Of a stretch of 64,000 bases of DNA, positions 16,131 through 24,705 are shown piece after piece. This stretch comes from Mycobacterium asiaticum (GTDB lineage Bacteria > Actinomycetota > Actinomycetes > Mycobacteriales > Mycobacteriaceae): assembly GCF_001673635.1 (NCBI RefSeq), contig NZ_LZMH01000010.1, positions 87,638 through 151,637 on the forward strand, written 5' to 3'. Every line of letters starts with the position of its first letter. Within the stretch, counting starts at the first letter, position 1. Under the pieces are notes generated by a model, which had not been told where the DNA came from, did no database searches, and saw nothing but the letters and a program-made list of their open reading frames with translations. A program made the position numbers and the translations under genes.

Positions 16131-17336
16131 CTAGGTAACCGCACCAGCAGTCTTCAGTTCGATGATGCGATCCCAGTCGAGTCCGAGTTCCAACAGGATC
16201 TCATCGGTCTGCTCGGCAAATCCAGGCGCCGGACCGGTCTGCGGTGCGGCGACGTCGAATTGCACCGGGTTGGCCACCAGTTCGAGTTCGCCTGCGCGCA
16301 CGATGTATTCGTTCGCCCGGATCTGCGGGTCGGCGGCGGCTTGCAGCGTGTCCTGCACTGGGGCCCAGGGACCGGCGAGCGTCGCGAAGCGTTCGCTCCA
16401 CTCGGCAAGGGTGCGGGTGGCGATGACTTTGGTCAAGATCTCAACCGCTTCAGCCGTATTCGCGGCGATCTTCTCGGCATCGGCAAAGCGCGGGTCATCT
16501 GCCAGTTCCGGGCGGTCGATGTGTCGGCATACGTCGGCCCAGAACTTGGTGGGCTGCATCATGACCAGGGATATGTAGCGGTTGTCGGCGGTCGGGTACA
16601 CGCCCACCAACGGGTTGACCGGCGAGCCGTGGATGCCGGGCGGCGGCGACATCATCAGCTGGCCGAGATGATTCGTCAGCGCGACGGTGTGCCCCAGCGA
16701 CCACAGCCCGCTGCCCAGCAGCGACACATCGACTACCGAGGGTTCACCGGTGCGCTCGCGTTTGAGCAGTGCCGCCGCGATGCCGCCGGCGAGGTTGGTG
16801 CCCGAGATGGTGTCGCCATAAGCCGGCCCGGGCGGATTGATCATGCCGTCGTAGCCCATCGGGGTGATGGTGGCGGCGGTCCCGGCCCGGCACCAGAAGG
16901 CGGTCATGTCATAGCCACCCTTGACGGACTCTGCGCCCCGCGGACCGAGTGCGCTACCGCGGGCGTAGATGATGGTCGGGTTGACCGCGCGAATGTGCTC
17001 GACGTCGATGCCGAACTTCTGCCGATGCTCGGGTAGGAAGCTGGTCAGAAATACATCGGAGCGGCGGGCAAGCTCATAGAGCACTTCCTTGCCTTCCGGC
17101 ACCGACATGTCCAGGCCGATGCTGCGCTTGCCGCGATTGGCGTGCTCGATGTTGGGGTTGGGGTCACCCTCGACACGCAGCATTCCGGTCTGGCGCAGTC
17201 CGCGCTGCGGGTCCCCAGTGACCGCGTGCTCGACCTTGACCACGTCGGCGCCCCACTCGGCAAGGACCGCGCCGGCTGACGGAACGAAGCCGTACATGGC
17301 CACTTCCAGCACCCGCATGCCTTCCAGCGGTTTCAT
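16131..17336 (-). CDS. CaiB/BaiF family III CoA-transferase
   Basis: A 401-residue protein, typical for a formyl-CoA transferase-type enzyme. The N-terminus (PLEGMRVLEVAMYGFVPSAG...LAEWGADVVKVE) and NRGKRSIGLDM are standard. The expected catalytic aspartate lies in GGYDMTAFWCRAG near residue 143. These enzymes move CoA between carboxylic acids, here probably to activate a lipid-derived acid or to exchange CoA between pathway intermediates. That is notable because no acyl-CoA synthetase is encoded in the window. It is divergent from the SDR-ferredoxin-P450 operon. Its ATG overlaps the stop of a 26-codon frame (ATGA), and a copy of the GAGAAT-type palindrome lies just upstream at 17414-17428. 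Confidence 0.88.
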   Translation of the reverse strand: MKPLEGMRVLEVAMYGFVPSAGAVLAEWGADVVKVEHAVTGDPQRGLRQTGMLRVEGDPNPNIEHANRGKRSIGLDMSVPEGKEVLYELARRSDVFLTSFLPEHRQKFGIDVEHIRAVNPTIIYARGSALGPRGAESVKGGYDMTAFWCRAGTAATITPMGYDGMINPPGPAYGDTISGTNLAGGIAAALLKRERTGEPSVVDVSLLGSGLWSLGHTVALTNHLGQLMMSPPPGIHGSPVNPLVGVYPTADNRYISLVMMQPTKFWADVCRHIDRPELADDPRFADAEKIAANTAEAVEILTKVIATRTLAEWSERFATLAGPWAPVQDTLQAAADPQIRANEYIVRAGELELVANPVQFDVAAPQTGPAPGFAEQTDEILLELGLDWDRIIELKTAGAVT

Positions 17337-17413
17337 GCGGTCGCCGTCTGCTGCGCTGACATGGTGAGCCCCTCGGGTGTCGAACTGGCTGATTCCGGCG
17401 TGGCGTCGGTCAC
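17333..17413 (-). CDS. Possible 26-residue leader ORF coupled to CoA-transferase gene
   Basis: A GTG at 17413 opens a 26-residue frame (starting VTDATPESASS) whose TGA overlaps the CoA-transferase ATG by 4 bp. The GTG follows immediately after the palindrome at 17414-17428, so a leaderless transcript starting here would be directly under that operator. An inner ATG with GAGGGG upstream would give only nine residues. The peptide has no recognisable domain; a role in translational coupling or as a leader is possible. Evidence is positional only. Confidence 0.35.
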   Translation of the reverse strand: MTDATPESASSTPEGLTMSAQQTATA

Positions 17414-17428
17414 GATAATTTCATTCTC
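17414..17428. promoter_or_regulatory. GAGAAT-N3-ATTCTC-type palindrome (reads GAGAATGAAATTATC on minus)
   Basis: One of nine similar sites. On the minus strand it matches 11 of 12 arm positions of GAGAAT-N3-ATTCTC. It lies 77 bp upstream of the CoA-transferase start and directly before the possible leader ORF. Confidence 0.6.
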
Positions 17429-17436
17429 ATCCTCGG

Positions 17437-17451
17437 CGAATCTTACATTCG
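17437..17451. promoter_or_regulatory. Inverted repeat CGAAT-N5-ATTCG
   Basis: A short perfect inverted repeat between the two GAGAAT-type sites in the divergent CoA-transferase/SDR region. Possible additional operator or chance. Confidence 0.25.
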
Positions 17452-17587
17452 AATAGCAAGAACTCAAGAAAGTACCCGAACCCGATTGACCCATGGAACA
17501 GTTGGGCGGTCGCTTAGCTCGACGCTCGACACACGTCAAAAACCTGGTAGACAGGGTATTCTGATCCGCTTGCAGCCGCCTTCGGCG

Positions 17588-17604
17588 TGAGAGTACGATT
17601 CTCA
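17588..17604. promoter_or_regulatory. GAGAAT-N3-ATTCTC-type palindrome (TGAGAGTACGATTCTCA)
   Basis: It matches the shared consensus with one arm mismatch (GAGAGT for GAGAAT) and has flanking T and A that extend the symmetry. It is 77 bp upstream of the SDR start and 21 bp upstream of the mini-ORF at 17626, so it probably governs the SDR-ferredoxin-P450 operon. Confidence 0.65.
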
Positions 17605-17625
17605 TAAATGCAAGGGAGATTCTTT

Positions 17626-17685
17626 GTGGCCGAGACGGCGGCGGATCAAGAGCATTTCAAGCTGCTGCGCGAGGGCGCACAGTGA
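17626..17685 (+). CDS. Possible 19-residue mini-ORF coupled to SDR gene
   Basis: A GTG preceded by AAGGGAG at good spacing opens a 19-residue frame (VAETAADQEHFKLLREGAQ) whose TGA overlaps the SDR GTG start by 4 bp (GTGA). The ribosome site belongs clearly to this mini-ORF and not to the SDR, which has no Shine-Dalgarno of its own outside it. The mini-ORF probably recruits ribosomes for the operon by coupling. It could instead be the remnant of a longer gene; nothing in the peptide identifies a family. Confidence 0.5.
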   Translation: MAETAADQEHFKLLREGAQ

Positions 17686-18383
17686 AGACCGCGGTGGTGA
17701 CGGGTGGCGGATCCGGTATCGGACTGGCCATCGTCAAACGCCTGCGCGCCGACGGCCTCAACGTCGCAGCCATCGATCTCAAACCATCCGAGGATGAGTT
17801 GGGTTTCACCGCCGACGTCACCCAACGCTCGCAGGTGGACGACGCGCTCTCGGCAATCCGCGACCGACTGGGCCCGGTGACGATCCTCGTCAACGCCGCC
17901 GGCCTGGACGGATTCAAACGCTTCACCAACATCACCTTCGAGGACTGGCAGAAGGTCATCAACGTCAACCTTCATGGCGTGTTCCACACCATCCAGGCGG
18001 TACTGCCGGACATGTTGGAAGCCGGGTGGGGACGGATCGTCAATATCTCGTCGTCGAGCACCCATTCGGGCACCGCATATATGTCGCACTACGTGGCGGC
18101 GAAATCCGCCGTCAACGGACTCACCAAATCGTTGGCACTCGAGTACGGACCAAGCGGCATCACCGTCAACGCGATACCACCAGGCTTCATCGACACGCCG
18201 ATGCTGCGCAGCGCGGAGGCGAACGGGTTCCTCGGCGACGTCGAGCAGAACATCGCCAGGACGCCGGTACGCCGCATCGGCAAGCCGGAAGACATCGCCG
18301 CCGCTTGTGCCTTTCTGATCTCCGAGGAGGCCGGCTACATCACCGGCCAGATCCTGGGGGTCAACGGTGGCCGGAACACCTGA
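17682..18383 (+). CDS. Short-chain dehydrogenase/reductase
   Basis: A 233-residue classical SDR, slightly short. The cofactor motif TGGGSGIG is at about residues 7-14, NAAG near 72, the catalytic serine in NISSSS, and the YVAAK motif (Tyr and Lys four apart) near 139-143. An acidic residue after the second beta strand (AAIDLK) favours NAD(H). It probably oxidises or reduces a hydroxyl/keto group on a lipid, steroid or CoA intermediate. First main gene of an SDR-ferredoxin-P450 operon: the ferredoxin follows 13 bp later. Start GTG is set by overlap with the mini-ORF. Confidence 0.88.
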   Translation: MKTAVVTGGGSGIGLAIVKRLRADGLNVAAIDLKPSEDELGFTADVTQRSQVDDALSAIRDRLGPVTILVNAAGLDGFKRFTNITFEDWQKVINVNLHGVFHTIQAVLPDMLEAGWGRIVNISSSSTHSGTAYMSHYVAAKSAVNGLTKSLALEYGPSGITVNAIPPGFIDTPMLRSAEANGFLGDVEQNIARTPVRRIGKPEDIAAACAFLISEEAGYITGQILGVNGGRNT

Positions 18384-18396
18384 GCAAGGAGAAGCG

Positions 18397-18591
18397 ATGA
18401 AAGTCTGGGTCGATCCCGCACGCTGCCAGGGTCACACGTTGTGCTCGATGATCGCGCCGGACTCGTTTGAACTCAGCGAACTCGACGGCAGCGCGTCGGC
18501 AGTCAGTGAAGAGGTACCCGAGGATCAACTTGACCAGGTACGGGAAGCCGCCCAGTCCTGCCCGGAGCAGGCCATCATCCTGACCGACTGA
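18397..18591 (+). CDS. Small [3Fe-4S]-type ferredoxin (P450 partner)
   Basis: A 64-residue ferredoxin of the mycobacterial P450-partner class. The cluster motif is C-QGH-TL-C at residues 10-16 and a distal SCPEQAI near 55, i.e. CxxHxxC...CP, where His takes the place of the fourth cysteine of a [4Fe-4S] site. ATG with AAGGAG upstream. It sits between the SDR and the P450, 20 bp before the latter, so it very likely donates electrons to that enzyme. A reductase is not in this operon. Confidence 0.9.
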   Translation: MKVWVDPARCQGHTLCSMIAPDSFELSELDGSASAVSEEVPEDQLDQVREAAQSCPEQAIILTD

Positions 18592-18611
18592 ACGCCAAGG
18601 GAGACAGCACT

Positions 18612-19991
18612 TTGAGTGTGGACGACAGCGTGGATGACATGGCCACCACCGAAGATGATCGCAAGAAAAACCGCTATCACTTCGATCGGCACGCCGCTGA
18701 GTACCGGTCGCAATTCAAGTCGATCACCGAAGAGATGCACGCCAGGTGCCCGGTGGCATGGACCGACACCTACGGCGGGCACTGGGTAGCTGCCGGCAGC
18801 AACGATGTATTCGAACTCGCTCGCTGCCCGGCGGTCTCCAACGACCATGACATTCACGGCGAACGGCGTGGCTACAAAGGCATTTCGATTCCGACGGCAA
18901 GCCGCGTGAGCGCGGTGCGGGGCGGCATCCTGGAAATGGACGATCCCGAACACCGCATCTACCGCACCGTGTTGAATCCTTATCTGTCCCCGGCCGCGGT
19001 CAAGCGCTGGGCGCCCTTCGTCGACGACGTCACCCGCGCCTGCCTGGATGAGAAGATCGAGTCCGGGCACATCGACTTCGTCGACGATCTGGCCAACATC
19101 GTGCCTGCCGTCCTGACCCTGGCGATGCTGGGCATTCCGCTCAAGAAGTGGAAGATGTACAGCGAGCCCGTGCATGCCGCCGTCTACACACCCGAGCACT
19201 CCCCAGACATCGAACGCGTCACCGCAATGCACCGGGAGATGGGACTCGACATGGTCAACACCATGCTCGAGATCCGCGAAAACCCGCGCCCCGGCATCGT
19301 CAACGGACTGCTGCAGATGCGGATCGACGACCAGCCGGCACCGGATCTGGAGATTCTCGGCAACCTCGGCCTGGTTATCGGCGGCGGCTTCGACACAACG
19401 ACGGCTTTGACCGCCCATTCACTGGAATGGCTCTCGGAAAACCCCGACGAGCGAAAACGCCTGCGCGACAACCTCGATACGCTGCTCGACCCAGCGACCG
19501 AGGAGTTCCTGCGCTTCTTCACCCCGGCCGCCGGTGACGGCCGGACATTCTCCGACGATGTCGAAGTCAACGGACACGAGTTCAAAGAGGGCGAGCGATT
19601 GTGGATCTCGTGGGCCATGGCCAATCGTGACCCTGCCGTGTTTGCCGATCCCGACGAGGTCATCCTGGATCGTAAAGGCAACCGCCACTTCAGCTTCGGC
19701 ATAGGGGTGCACCGCTGCGTCGGATCCAACGTGGCGCGCACGGTGTTCAAGTCGATGCTCACCGCGGTCTTGGACCGGATGCCGGACTACCACTGCGACC
19801 CCGACGGTGCGGTCCACTACGAAAGCATCGGTGTCATCCAGGGCATGCGGCACCTGCCGGCCACCTTCACCCCCGGCCGCAAGGTCGGCGCCGGCTTGGA
19901 CGAGACACTGGACAAGCTGCAACGCATCTGCGAAGAGCAGGAATTGGCCAGGCCGGTCACCGAACGCAAAGAAGCCGCGGTCATCGATTGA
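18612..19991 (+). CDS. Cytochrome P450
   Basis: A 459-residue P450. The oxygen-activation helix has GGGFDTTT at residues 257-264, the K-helix ExxR is E298-R301, and the heme loop is FSFGIGVHRCVG with Cys369. The C-terminal tail of about 40 residues beyond the normal end is unusual and contains a charged helix (LDETLDKLQRICEEQEL). The start is TTG at 18612 after AGGGAGA; GTG at 18618 is an alternative. It hydroxylates a hydrophobic substrate using electrons from the adjacent ferredoxin. The CYP family cannot be fixed by eye. It is the last gene of the operon. Confidence 0.92.
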   Translation: MSVDDSVDDMATTEDDRKKNRYHFDRHAAEYRSQFKSITEEMHARCPVAWTDTYGGHWVAAGSNDVFELARCPAVSNDHDIHGERRGYKGISIPTASRVSAVRGGILEMDDPEHRIYRTVLNPYLSPAAVKRWAPFVDDVTRACLDEKIESGHIDFVDDLANIVPAVLTLAMLGIPLKKWKMYSEPVHAAVYTPEHSPDIERVTAMHREMGLDMVNTMLEIRENPRPGIVNGLLQMRIDDQPAPDLEILGNLGLVIGGGFDTTTALTAHSLEWLSENPDERKRLRDNLDTLLDPATEEFLRFFTPAAGDGRTFSDDVEVNGHEFKEGERLWISWAMANRDPAVFADPDEVILDRKGNRHFSFGIGVHRCVGSNVARTVFKSMLTAVLDRMPDYHCDPDGAVHYESIGVIQGMRHLPATFTPGRKVGAGLDETLDKLQRICEEQELARPVTERKEAAVID

Positions 19992-20130
19992 GCTGTCTCA
20001 GCGTCCGGCATCTCGCTGTCCAGCTGAAAGCGGGACCGTTGACGGGCGCGATTTTTCAGAGTAGGCCTGTGCAGCGTGACCGCGCTCTATATTCAGGTCG
20101 AGCGCGTGTACTAGAGATGGGAGAGGATCG

Positions 20131-20574
20131 GTGAAGACTCCCGCAGCGACCCTTGCGCTCGCCCTGCTGATCGCCGTGGCCGGGTTGACTGGTACACCGA
20201 CCGCCCATGCGGACATGCAGGTTGGCAACTACATGGCGAATACGGACCGGGATCGCGGCCACAACTGGCTTTGGGCGATTCGGCCGTGCATATCACGCCA
20301 ACCGGGATGCGTGACCGTCCAATCGGTACCGCAACCCAACGGGCAAGCGGCGTGGTGGCAGGCAGACGCCCACCTCGCCAATGGCCGCTACACCATGGCG
20401 GTCGATGTGCCGGATGGCGTGCGGTGTGTGGTCCAGTTCTTCCCCTCACATGACGTCTATTCGTGGGATGCAGTCTCGCTGAGCGGTGAATTGGTCACCA
20501 CCTACGACACCGGCTGCGGAGGTGGCCCGGGGGGAACCGACTCTTATCCCTTTACGCTCATGCGATGGGGGTAG
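20131..20574 (+). CDS. Secreted protein next to Mce-associated pair 2
   Basis: A 147-residue exported protein. Signal peptide KTPAATLALALLIAVAGLTG, cleavage probably after AHA at about residue 27. The mature part has four cysteines and many tryptophans (HNWLWAIRPC, AAWWQADAHL) and ends PFTLMRWG. GTG start with GGGAGAGG upstream. Similar small secreted proteins without known function occur beside Mce-associated genes in mycobacteria, and a comparable one (5596-6117) sits next to pair 1. It may belong to the transport system's envelope partners, by context only. Confidence 0.75.
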   Translation: MKTPAATLALALLIAVAGLTGTPTAHADMQVGNYMANTDRDRGHNWLWAIRPCISRQPGCVTVQSVPQPNGQAAWWQADAHLANGRYTMAVDVPDGVRCVVQFFPSHDVYSWDAVSLSGELVTTYDTGCGGGPGGTDSYPFTLMRWG

Positions 20575-20750
20575 CCGCGAACACCTTGGTCTGCGGGAAC
20601 GCTATCCCGTGCTGACTCGCGGCGCGTGCACGCGCCGGCTGGGCCGCTCCGTCGATGCGCACTTTTCGACAGGCGATGCTGATGCAGGAATGGCCAACAC
20701 CAGTGACACCGGGGTTCAGACGATGATGATGGTGACGGGTAGGAAGCGCG

Positions 20751-21695
20751 ATGAGTGAGACGAAACCACCGCCGGATGATTCGGCCACCTCGAAAGCCGA
20801 CGCGATGGCGTTGCTGGAAGAAGCCGAGGCGGAGGCCGCCGAAGCCGAGGCGTTAGCTGCTGCGGCTCGGGCGCGGGCCCGCGCCGCCCGGCTCCGACGC
20901 GAGATGCTGGCAAAGGCTGAGGTCGAGGCCGAGGCCGCGGAGGCCGAAACAGCCGAGGCTGAGGTCGAGGCCGATGAGGCCATTGATGCCGAGGCCGAAA
21001 CCACCGAGGCCGAGGTTGAGGCCACTGATGCCGAAGCCGAAACCACCGAGGCTGACGTTGAGGCGACTGACGCCGAGAGCGAGGCCGACCGGGACGCCGA
21101 TGACGTCGACCAGGACGCGGACGAGGTCGATGAGTCCGAGTCGCTGAGCGACGAGGAGACAGTCGAAGCCGCAGCGCTGCCATCCCGGTCAGCCCGCCGG
21201 CGACGCTGGTTGCCGTCCCTGTCCACCACTCTCAAAGTGGCCGCGCTAATCCTCACCTGCGCGTTTGTCGCCGCGAGCGGATACATGCTGTGGTACGAAC
21301 ACAACGCCAACGAGCGACACCAGCGCGCCGCGAACTTCGTCGCCGGTGCCAAGCAGGGCGTCATCAACATGACCTCCTTGGACTTCAACAGGGCCAAGGA
21401 AGACGTCCAGCGCTTGCTCGAGAGCTCCACCGGCGAATTCAGGGACGACTTCCAGCAGCGTGCGAAGGATTTCGTGACGGTCGTCGAGCAGTCCAAGGTG
21501 GTCACCCAGGGAACGATCACCGCGACCGCCGTCGAATCCATGAACGACAACTCCGCATCGGTATTGGTCACGGCGACATCGCGGATCACCAATGCCGCGG
21601 GCGCCAAGGATGAACCACGCGTGTGGCGGCTCCGGGTGACGGTGACCGAAGAAGGCGGACAGTACAAGATGTCGAAGTTGGAGTTCGTAGCGTGA
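20751..21695 (+). CDS. Mce-associated membrane protein (Mas-type), pair 2 first member
   Basis: A 314-residue homologue of the 3949-4827 product. The cytoplasmic N-terminus (about residues 20-145) is an extended acidic, alanine-rich coiled-coil region built partly of 14-residue repeats ([14 protein letters not shown]). One membrane helix spans about 166-185, and the exported domain ends [21 protein letters not shown], as in pair 1. The expansion of the acidic part is the main difference between the two copies. ATG start. It overlaps the next gene by GTGA. Probably an accessory of a Mce transporter. Confidence 0.85.
   Translation: MSETKPPPDDSATSKADAMALLEEAEAEAAEAEALAAAARARARAARLRREMLAKAEVEAEAAEAETAEAEVEADEAIDAEAETTEAEVEATDAEAETTEADVEATDAESEADRDADDVDQDADEVDESESLSDEETVEAAALPSRSARRRRWLPSLSTTLKVAALILTCAFVAASGYMLWYEHNANERHQRAANFVAGAKQGVINMTSLDFNRAKEDVQRLLESSTGEFRDDFQQRAKDFVTVVEQSKVVTQGTITATAVESMNDNSASVLVTATSRITNAAGAKDEPRVWRLRVTVTEEGGQYKMSKLEFVA
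20991..21074 (+). repeat. Two 42-bp tandem repeats in acidic domain
   Basis: Two in-frame 42-bp copies encode [14 protein letters not shown] and [14 protein letters not shown] within the Mas-type protein. More degenerate copies of the Glu-Ala pattern flank them, suggesting stepwise growth of the acidic region. Confidence 0.75.
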
Positions 21696-22363
21696 CCAAG
21701 GAAAGCCGCGTATCCGACGACATCGAAACCGCCGAGACGGCAGATGTTGTCGAGGTTGTCGACGACGATCCGGACGCCGCCGAGGATGAGGTCACCGATT
21801 CGGTGACCGAGGCTCCCGCGGCGGATGACTCCGAAGAACCACGTAAGCGCGAGCGTCGTAACCGGTCTCCCAGGCTGGCCAAGGTGAACGTCGTTACCGT
21901 AGCCCTGGTCCTGCTGCTGCTGACGTCCGCTGGTGTGGCGACGTGGTTGTACTTTGCGCGCTATCAGCCCAACCGACAGACCGACCCCGGTGTCGCCCAG
22001 ACCGTCGTCCGCGCGGCATCCGAAGGAACGGTCGCGCTGCTCTCCTACTCACCCGAGTCGCTTGACAAGGACTTTGCCAATGCCAAGCTGCACCTGTCCG
22101 GGGATTTCCTGTCGTACTACAACCAGTTCACCGAGCAGATCGTGGCCCCGGCGGCCAAGCAGAAATCGCTGAAAACCACCGCCCACGTGATCCGGGCCGC
22201 CGTGTCGGAGTTACACCCGGATTCGGCGGTGGTTCTGGTGTACGTCGACCAGAGCACGACGAGCAAGGACAAGCCGGAGCCCGCCATGACGGCCAGCAGC
22301 GTCCTGGTGAGCATGATCCGGTCCGACGGCAACTGGCTGATAACCAAGTTCGACCCGGTCTAG
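21692..22363 (+). CDS. Mce-associated membrane protein (Mas-type), pair 2 second member
   Basis: A 223-residue paralogue of the 4824-5474 product: acidic tail, basic stretch RKRERRNR, one membrane helix at about 68-91, and the Mas domain with [34 protein letters not shown] and the terminal [10 protein letters not shown]. The GTG start overlaps the previous stop (GTGA). A perfect 24-bp hairpin terminator follows within 10 bp, closing the locus. The close likeness of pairs 1 and 2, which flank the mce operon and the CoA-transferase region, points to a local duplication. Confidence 0.85.
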   Translation: MTKESRVSDDIETAETADVVEVVDDDPDAAEDEVTDSVTEAPAADDSEEPRKRERRNRSPRLAKVNVVTVALVLLLLTSAGVATWLYFARYQPNRQTDPGVAQTVVRAASEGTVALLSYSPESLDKDFANAKLHLSGDFLSYYNQFTEQIVAPAAKQKSLKTTAHVIRAAVSELHPDSAVVLVYVDQSTTSKDKPEPAMTASSVLVSMIRSDGNWLITKFDPV

Positions 22364-22370
22364 GAGTCAG

Positions 22371-22432
22371 CGCGAGCAGACGCGAAAGCCCCCGCGCGCA
22401 CGGCGCGTCGGGGGCTTTCGCGTCTGCTCGCG
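22371..22432. terminator. Long hairpin, GAGCAGACGC family, copy 1
   Basis: Perfect 24-bp arms (22371-22394 and 22409-22432) around a 14-base loop lie between convergent genes. The outer arm GCGAGCAGACGC is shared with hairpins at about 45.55, 51.15 and 63.9 kb. It is likely a bidirectional terminator without a T-run. Confidence 0.75.
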
Positions 22433-22447
22433 GGGGGACGGGACGGC

Positions 22448-23620
22448 CTAGCGGGGCAGGCCGAGCACACGCTGAGCGATGATGTTGCGCTGGATCTCCG
22501 ACGTGCCGCCGGCGATCGTGCCCGAGAAGCTTCGCGCATAGCGCTCGAACCAGCTGCCGTAGTAGTGGTCCAGGTTCATCGGCTCGTACGGTCCGGTCAG
22601 GGCGGGGCTGATCAGACCGTCACCGCCGGCGGACTCCAGCGCGAGTTCGAACGCGCGCAGCTCCGCCTCCGAACCCAACAGCTTGAGCACCGAGATCGCC
22701 GCCACATCGTCCTCACCGCGGGCCGCGCGGGCCAGCGCCACCGAACCCAGCAGCCGCAGCGCCTGCTTGTCCATGATGGTGCTGGCGTAGCGATCGCGCT
22801 CGAGCTCATTGCTGGGACGAAAATCGGCGATGGCGTTGTCCAGCCGATCGGCGAATCCGAGCCACATCATGGTGCGCTCGTGGCCCAGCGAGCCGTTGGC
22901 CACCCGCCAGCCCTGGTTCAACTCGCCGACCAGGTTCTCCGCCGGCACCCGCACGTCGGTGAAGAACACCTCGTTGAAGTCCAGGTCATCGGCCGAACAG
23001 ATCGACGGAAAGGGCCGCCGCACAACACCTTCGGTGTCGGTCGGGATCACCAGCACGCTGATGCCCTTGTGCTTGGGGGCGTCGGGGTCGGTCCGCACGA
23101 ACGTCAACAACACATCGGCGTCGTGCGCGCCCGAGGTCCACACCTTCTGCCCGTTGACAACGAAATGGTCACCCTCCAGCACGGCGCGGGTGCGCAACGA
23201 GGCCAGGTCGGAGCCCGCGCTCGGCTCGCTCATGCCCAGCGACGCGGTGATCTCGGCGCGCAGGATCGGCACCGCCCACCGGTGCTTCTGCTCCTCGCTT
23301 CCGAACGACAGCAGCGATGCCGCAACGATATTCACGCCCTGCGGGTTGAAGCTGTGATAGATGCGCCGGCGGCCCAGCTCAGCCAGGTAGACGAACTGCT
23401 GCAGCACCGTCGCATTGCGGCCGCCGAACTCCGGTGGCTGACTCGGCAGCAGCCAGCCGTTGTCGAACAGCAGCCGCTGCCATCGCCGCGCCCACTGCGG
23501 CATGTGCGACACCGAGCGCGGACGCTCCTGCAATTCGCTTGCGGAGGGCAGGTTCTCGTCGAGAAATGCCGAGAACTCCGCCCGGAACTCCTCGACGTCG
23601 GAATCAAAAGTCAGCTGCAC
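22448..23620 (-). CDS. Acyl-CoA dehydrogenase (FadE type), larger partner
   Basis: A 390-residue flavoenzyme of normal length. Visible are the middle-domain substrate/FAD motif TASLGMSEPSAGSDLASL, VVNGQKVWTSGAHDADVLL, and the C-terminal GGTSEIQRNIIAQRVLGLP. It overlaps the upstream smaller FadE gene by 17 bp on the same strand. In mycobacterial steroid degradation such adjacent large and small FadE proteins form alpha2beta2 enzymes for bulky acyl-CoAs, and the same is likely here. It is strikingly similar to the product of 58678-59853, far more than to any other FadE in the window. GTG start. It is convergent with Mce-associated pair 2 across the hairpin. Confidence 0.92.
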   Translation of the reverse strand: MQLTFDSDVEEFRAEFSAFLDENLPSASELQERPRSVSHMPQWARRWQRLLFDNGWLLPSQPPEFGGRNATVLQQFVYLAELGRRRIYHSFNPQGVNIVAASLLSFGSEEQKHRWAVPILRAEITASLGMSEPSAGSDLASLRTRAVLEGDHFVVNGQKVWTSGAHDADVLLTFVRTDPDAPKHKGISVLVIPTDTEGVVRRPFPSICSADDLDFNEVFFTDVRVPAENLVGELNQGWRVANGSLGHERTMMWLGFADRLDNAIADFRPSNELERDRYASTIMDKQALRLLGSVALARAARGEDDVAAISVLKLLGSEAELRAFELALESAGGDGLISPALTGPYEPMNLDHYYGSWFERYARSFSGTIAGGTSEIQRNIIAQRVLGLPR

Positions 23621-24602
23621 GGTACTCCTCGGCGATCTGCGCCCGGTGCTCCGATGCGCCGCCCAGCATCAACTCCCCCGCCTTGGCCCGCTTCAGCGCG
23701 AACTGCAGATCGTTCTCCCAGGTGAATCCCATTGCCCCGTGCAACTGCAGCCCGTGCCGGAACACTAGTGACTGGCACTCACCCGCCGACGCCTTGGCCA
23801 TCGCGGCGGCCAGCCGGCGTCGAGGATCGTCGGCGGAGATGGTCAGCGCGGCGAAGTAGGCCAGCGCCCGCGCGCGCTGGATCGCGACGTGCATGTCGGC
23901 GGCCTTGTGCTGAACGGCCTGGAACGAACCGATCGGTACCCCGAACTGGTGACGACTTCGGACATGCTCGAGCACCAGATCCAGGATGCGCTGGCAAGCG
24001 CCCACCATCGTCACGGCCATCCCGGTCAGCGCGATATGGCGGGCGCGCTCGGGATCCACTGCCAAGCGGTCACTTTCGGGCACCCGGACGCCGCCGAAAG
24101 ACAGGTCCGCCACGTGCAGCACCGGATCGAACACCGATTCCCGACGAGCGGTCAGCGCACTGGTGTCAGTGAGGAACACTCCCGCTGCGGTGACCACCGC
24201 GACGCGATCGACGCGATCGCCGTCGAGCACGTGGCGGGCGGTGCCGTCGAGCACCCAGCCGTCGACATCACGACGCGCGGAGACCCCGCCATACACGGCG
24301 GTGCCGGACTGGTTCGGGTCGAACCGCTCCCCGACCAGCGGCGCGAACTGACTCATCGTCGCCAAAAACGGCGTCGGGTCGGTGGCGTGGCCGAGTTCCT
24401 CGAGCACGATCGCCAGCTCCACCGCACTGGCCGGGTCGTTCAGCTCGGTCCAGCCAAGTTCCACGTACAGCTTCCACAGCGGCTCGGTGTCGGCGCCTTG
24501 TTCGGCAACGCTGCGCACCAGCGATGGCGGGCATTGCTTGGTGACGACATCGCGCACCGTGTCCTGCCACAGCCGCTGATCAGCATCGAACTCCAAAAGC
24601 AT
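23604..24602 (-). CDS. Acyl-CoA dehydrogenase (FadE type), smaller partner
   Basis: A 332-residue acyl-CoA dehydrogenase-like protein, shorter than the usual 380-400. The C-terminal helical domain is well kept (RSRHQFGVPIGSFQAVQHKAADM, LQLHGAMGFTWENDLQ), while the central FAD motif region is degenerate, the pattern expected for the non-catalytic or partly catalytic subunit of a heterotetrameric FadE pair. ATG start; it lies upstream of and overlaps the larger FadE gene. A perfect GAGAAT-N3-ATTCTC site is 33 bp from its start, shared with the divergent SnoaL-like operon. Confidence 0.88.
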   Translation of the reverse strand: MLLEFDADQRLWQDTVRDVVTKQCPPSLVRSVAEQGADTEPLWKLYVELGWTELNDPASAVELAIVLEELGHATDPTPFLATMSQFAPLVGERFDPNQSGTAVYGGVSARRDVDGWVLDGTARHVLDGDRVDRVAVVTAAGVFLTDTSALTARRESVFDPVLHVADLSFGGVRVPESDRLAVDPERARHIALTGMAVTMVGACQRILDLVLEHVRSRHQFGVPIGSFQAVQHKAADMHVAIQRARALAYFAALTISADDPRRRLAAAMAKASAGECQSLVFRHGLQLHGAMGFTWENDLQFALKRAKAGELMLGGASEHRAQIAEEYRAADF

Positions 24603-24634
24603 CCGGGGCCGCCTCCCGTCGGGGATTATCAGGC

Positions 24635-24649
24635 GAGAATAACATTCTC
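24635..24649. promoter_or_regulatory. Perfect palindrome GAGAATAACATTCTC
   Basis: Arms GAGAAT/ATTCTC with a 3-bp spacer, in the 103-bp region between the divergent FadE pair and the SnoaL-like operon. One of three perfect copies in the window; probably an operator for both directions. Confidence 0.75.
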
Positions 24650-24705
24650 TTTGGCGGAAGTTGTAATCTCAAAACCGGCTATGACTTTATACCGAAGGGG
24701 CCACG

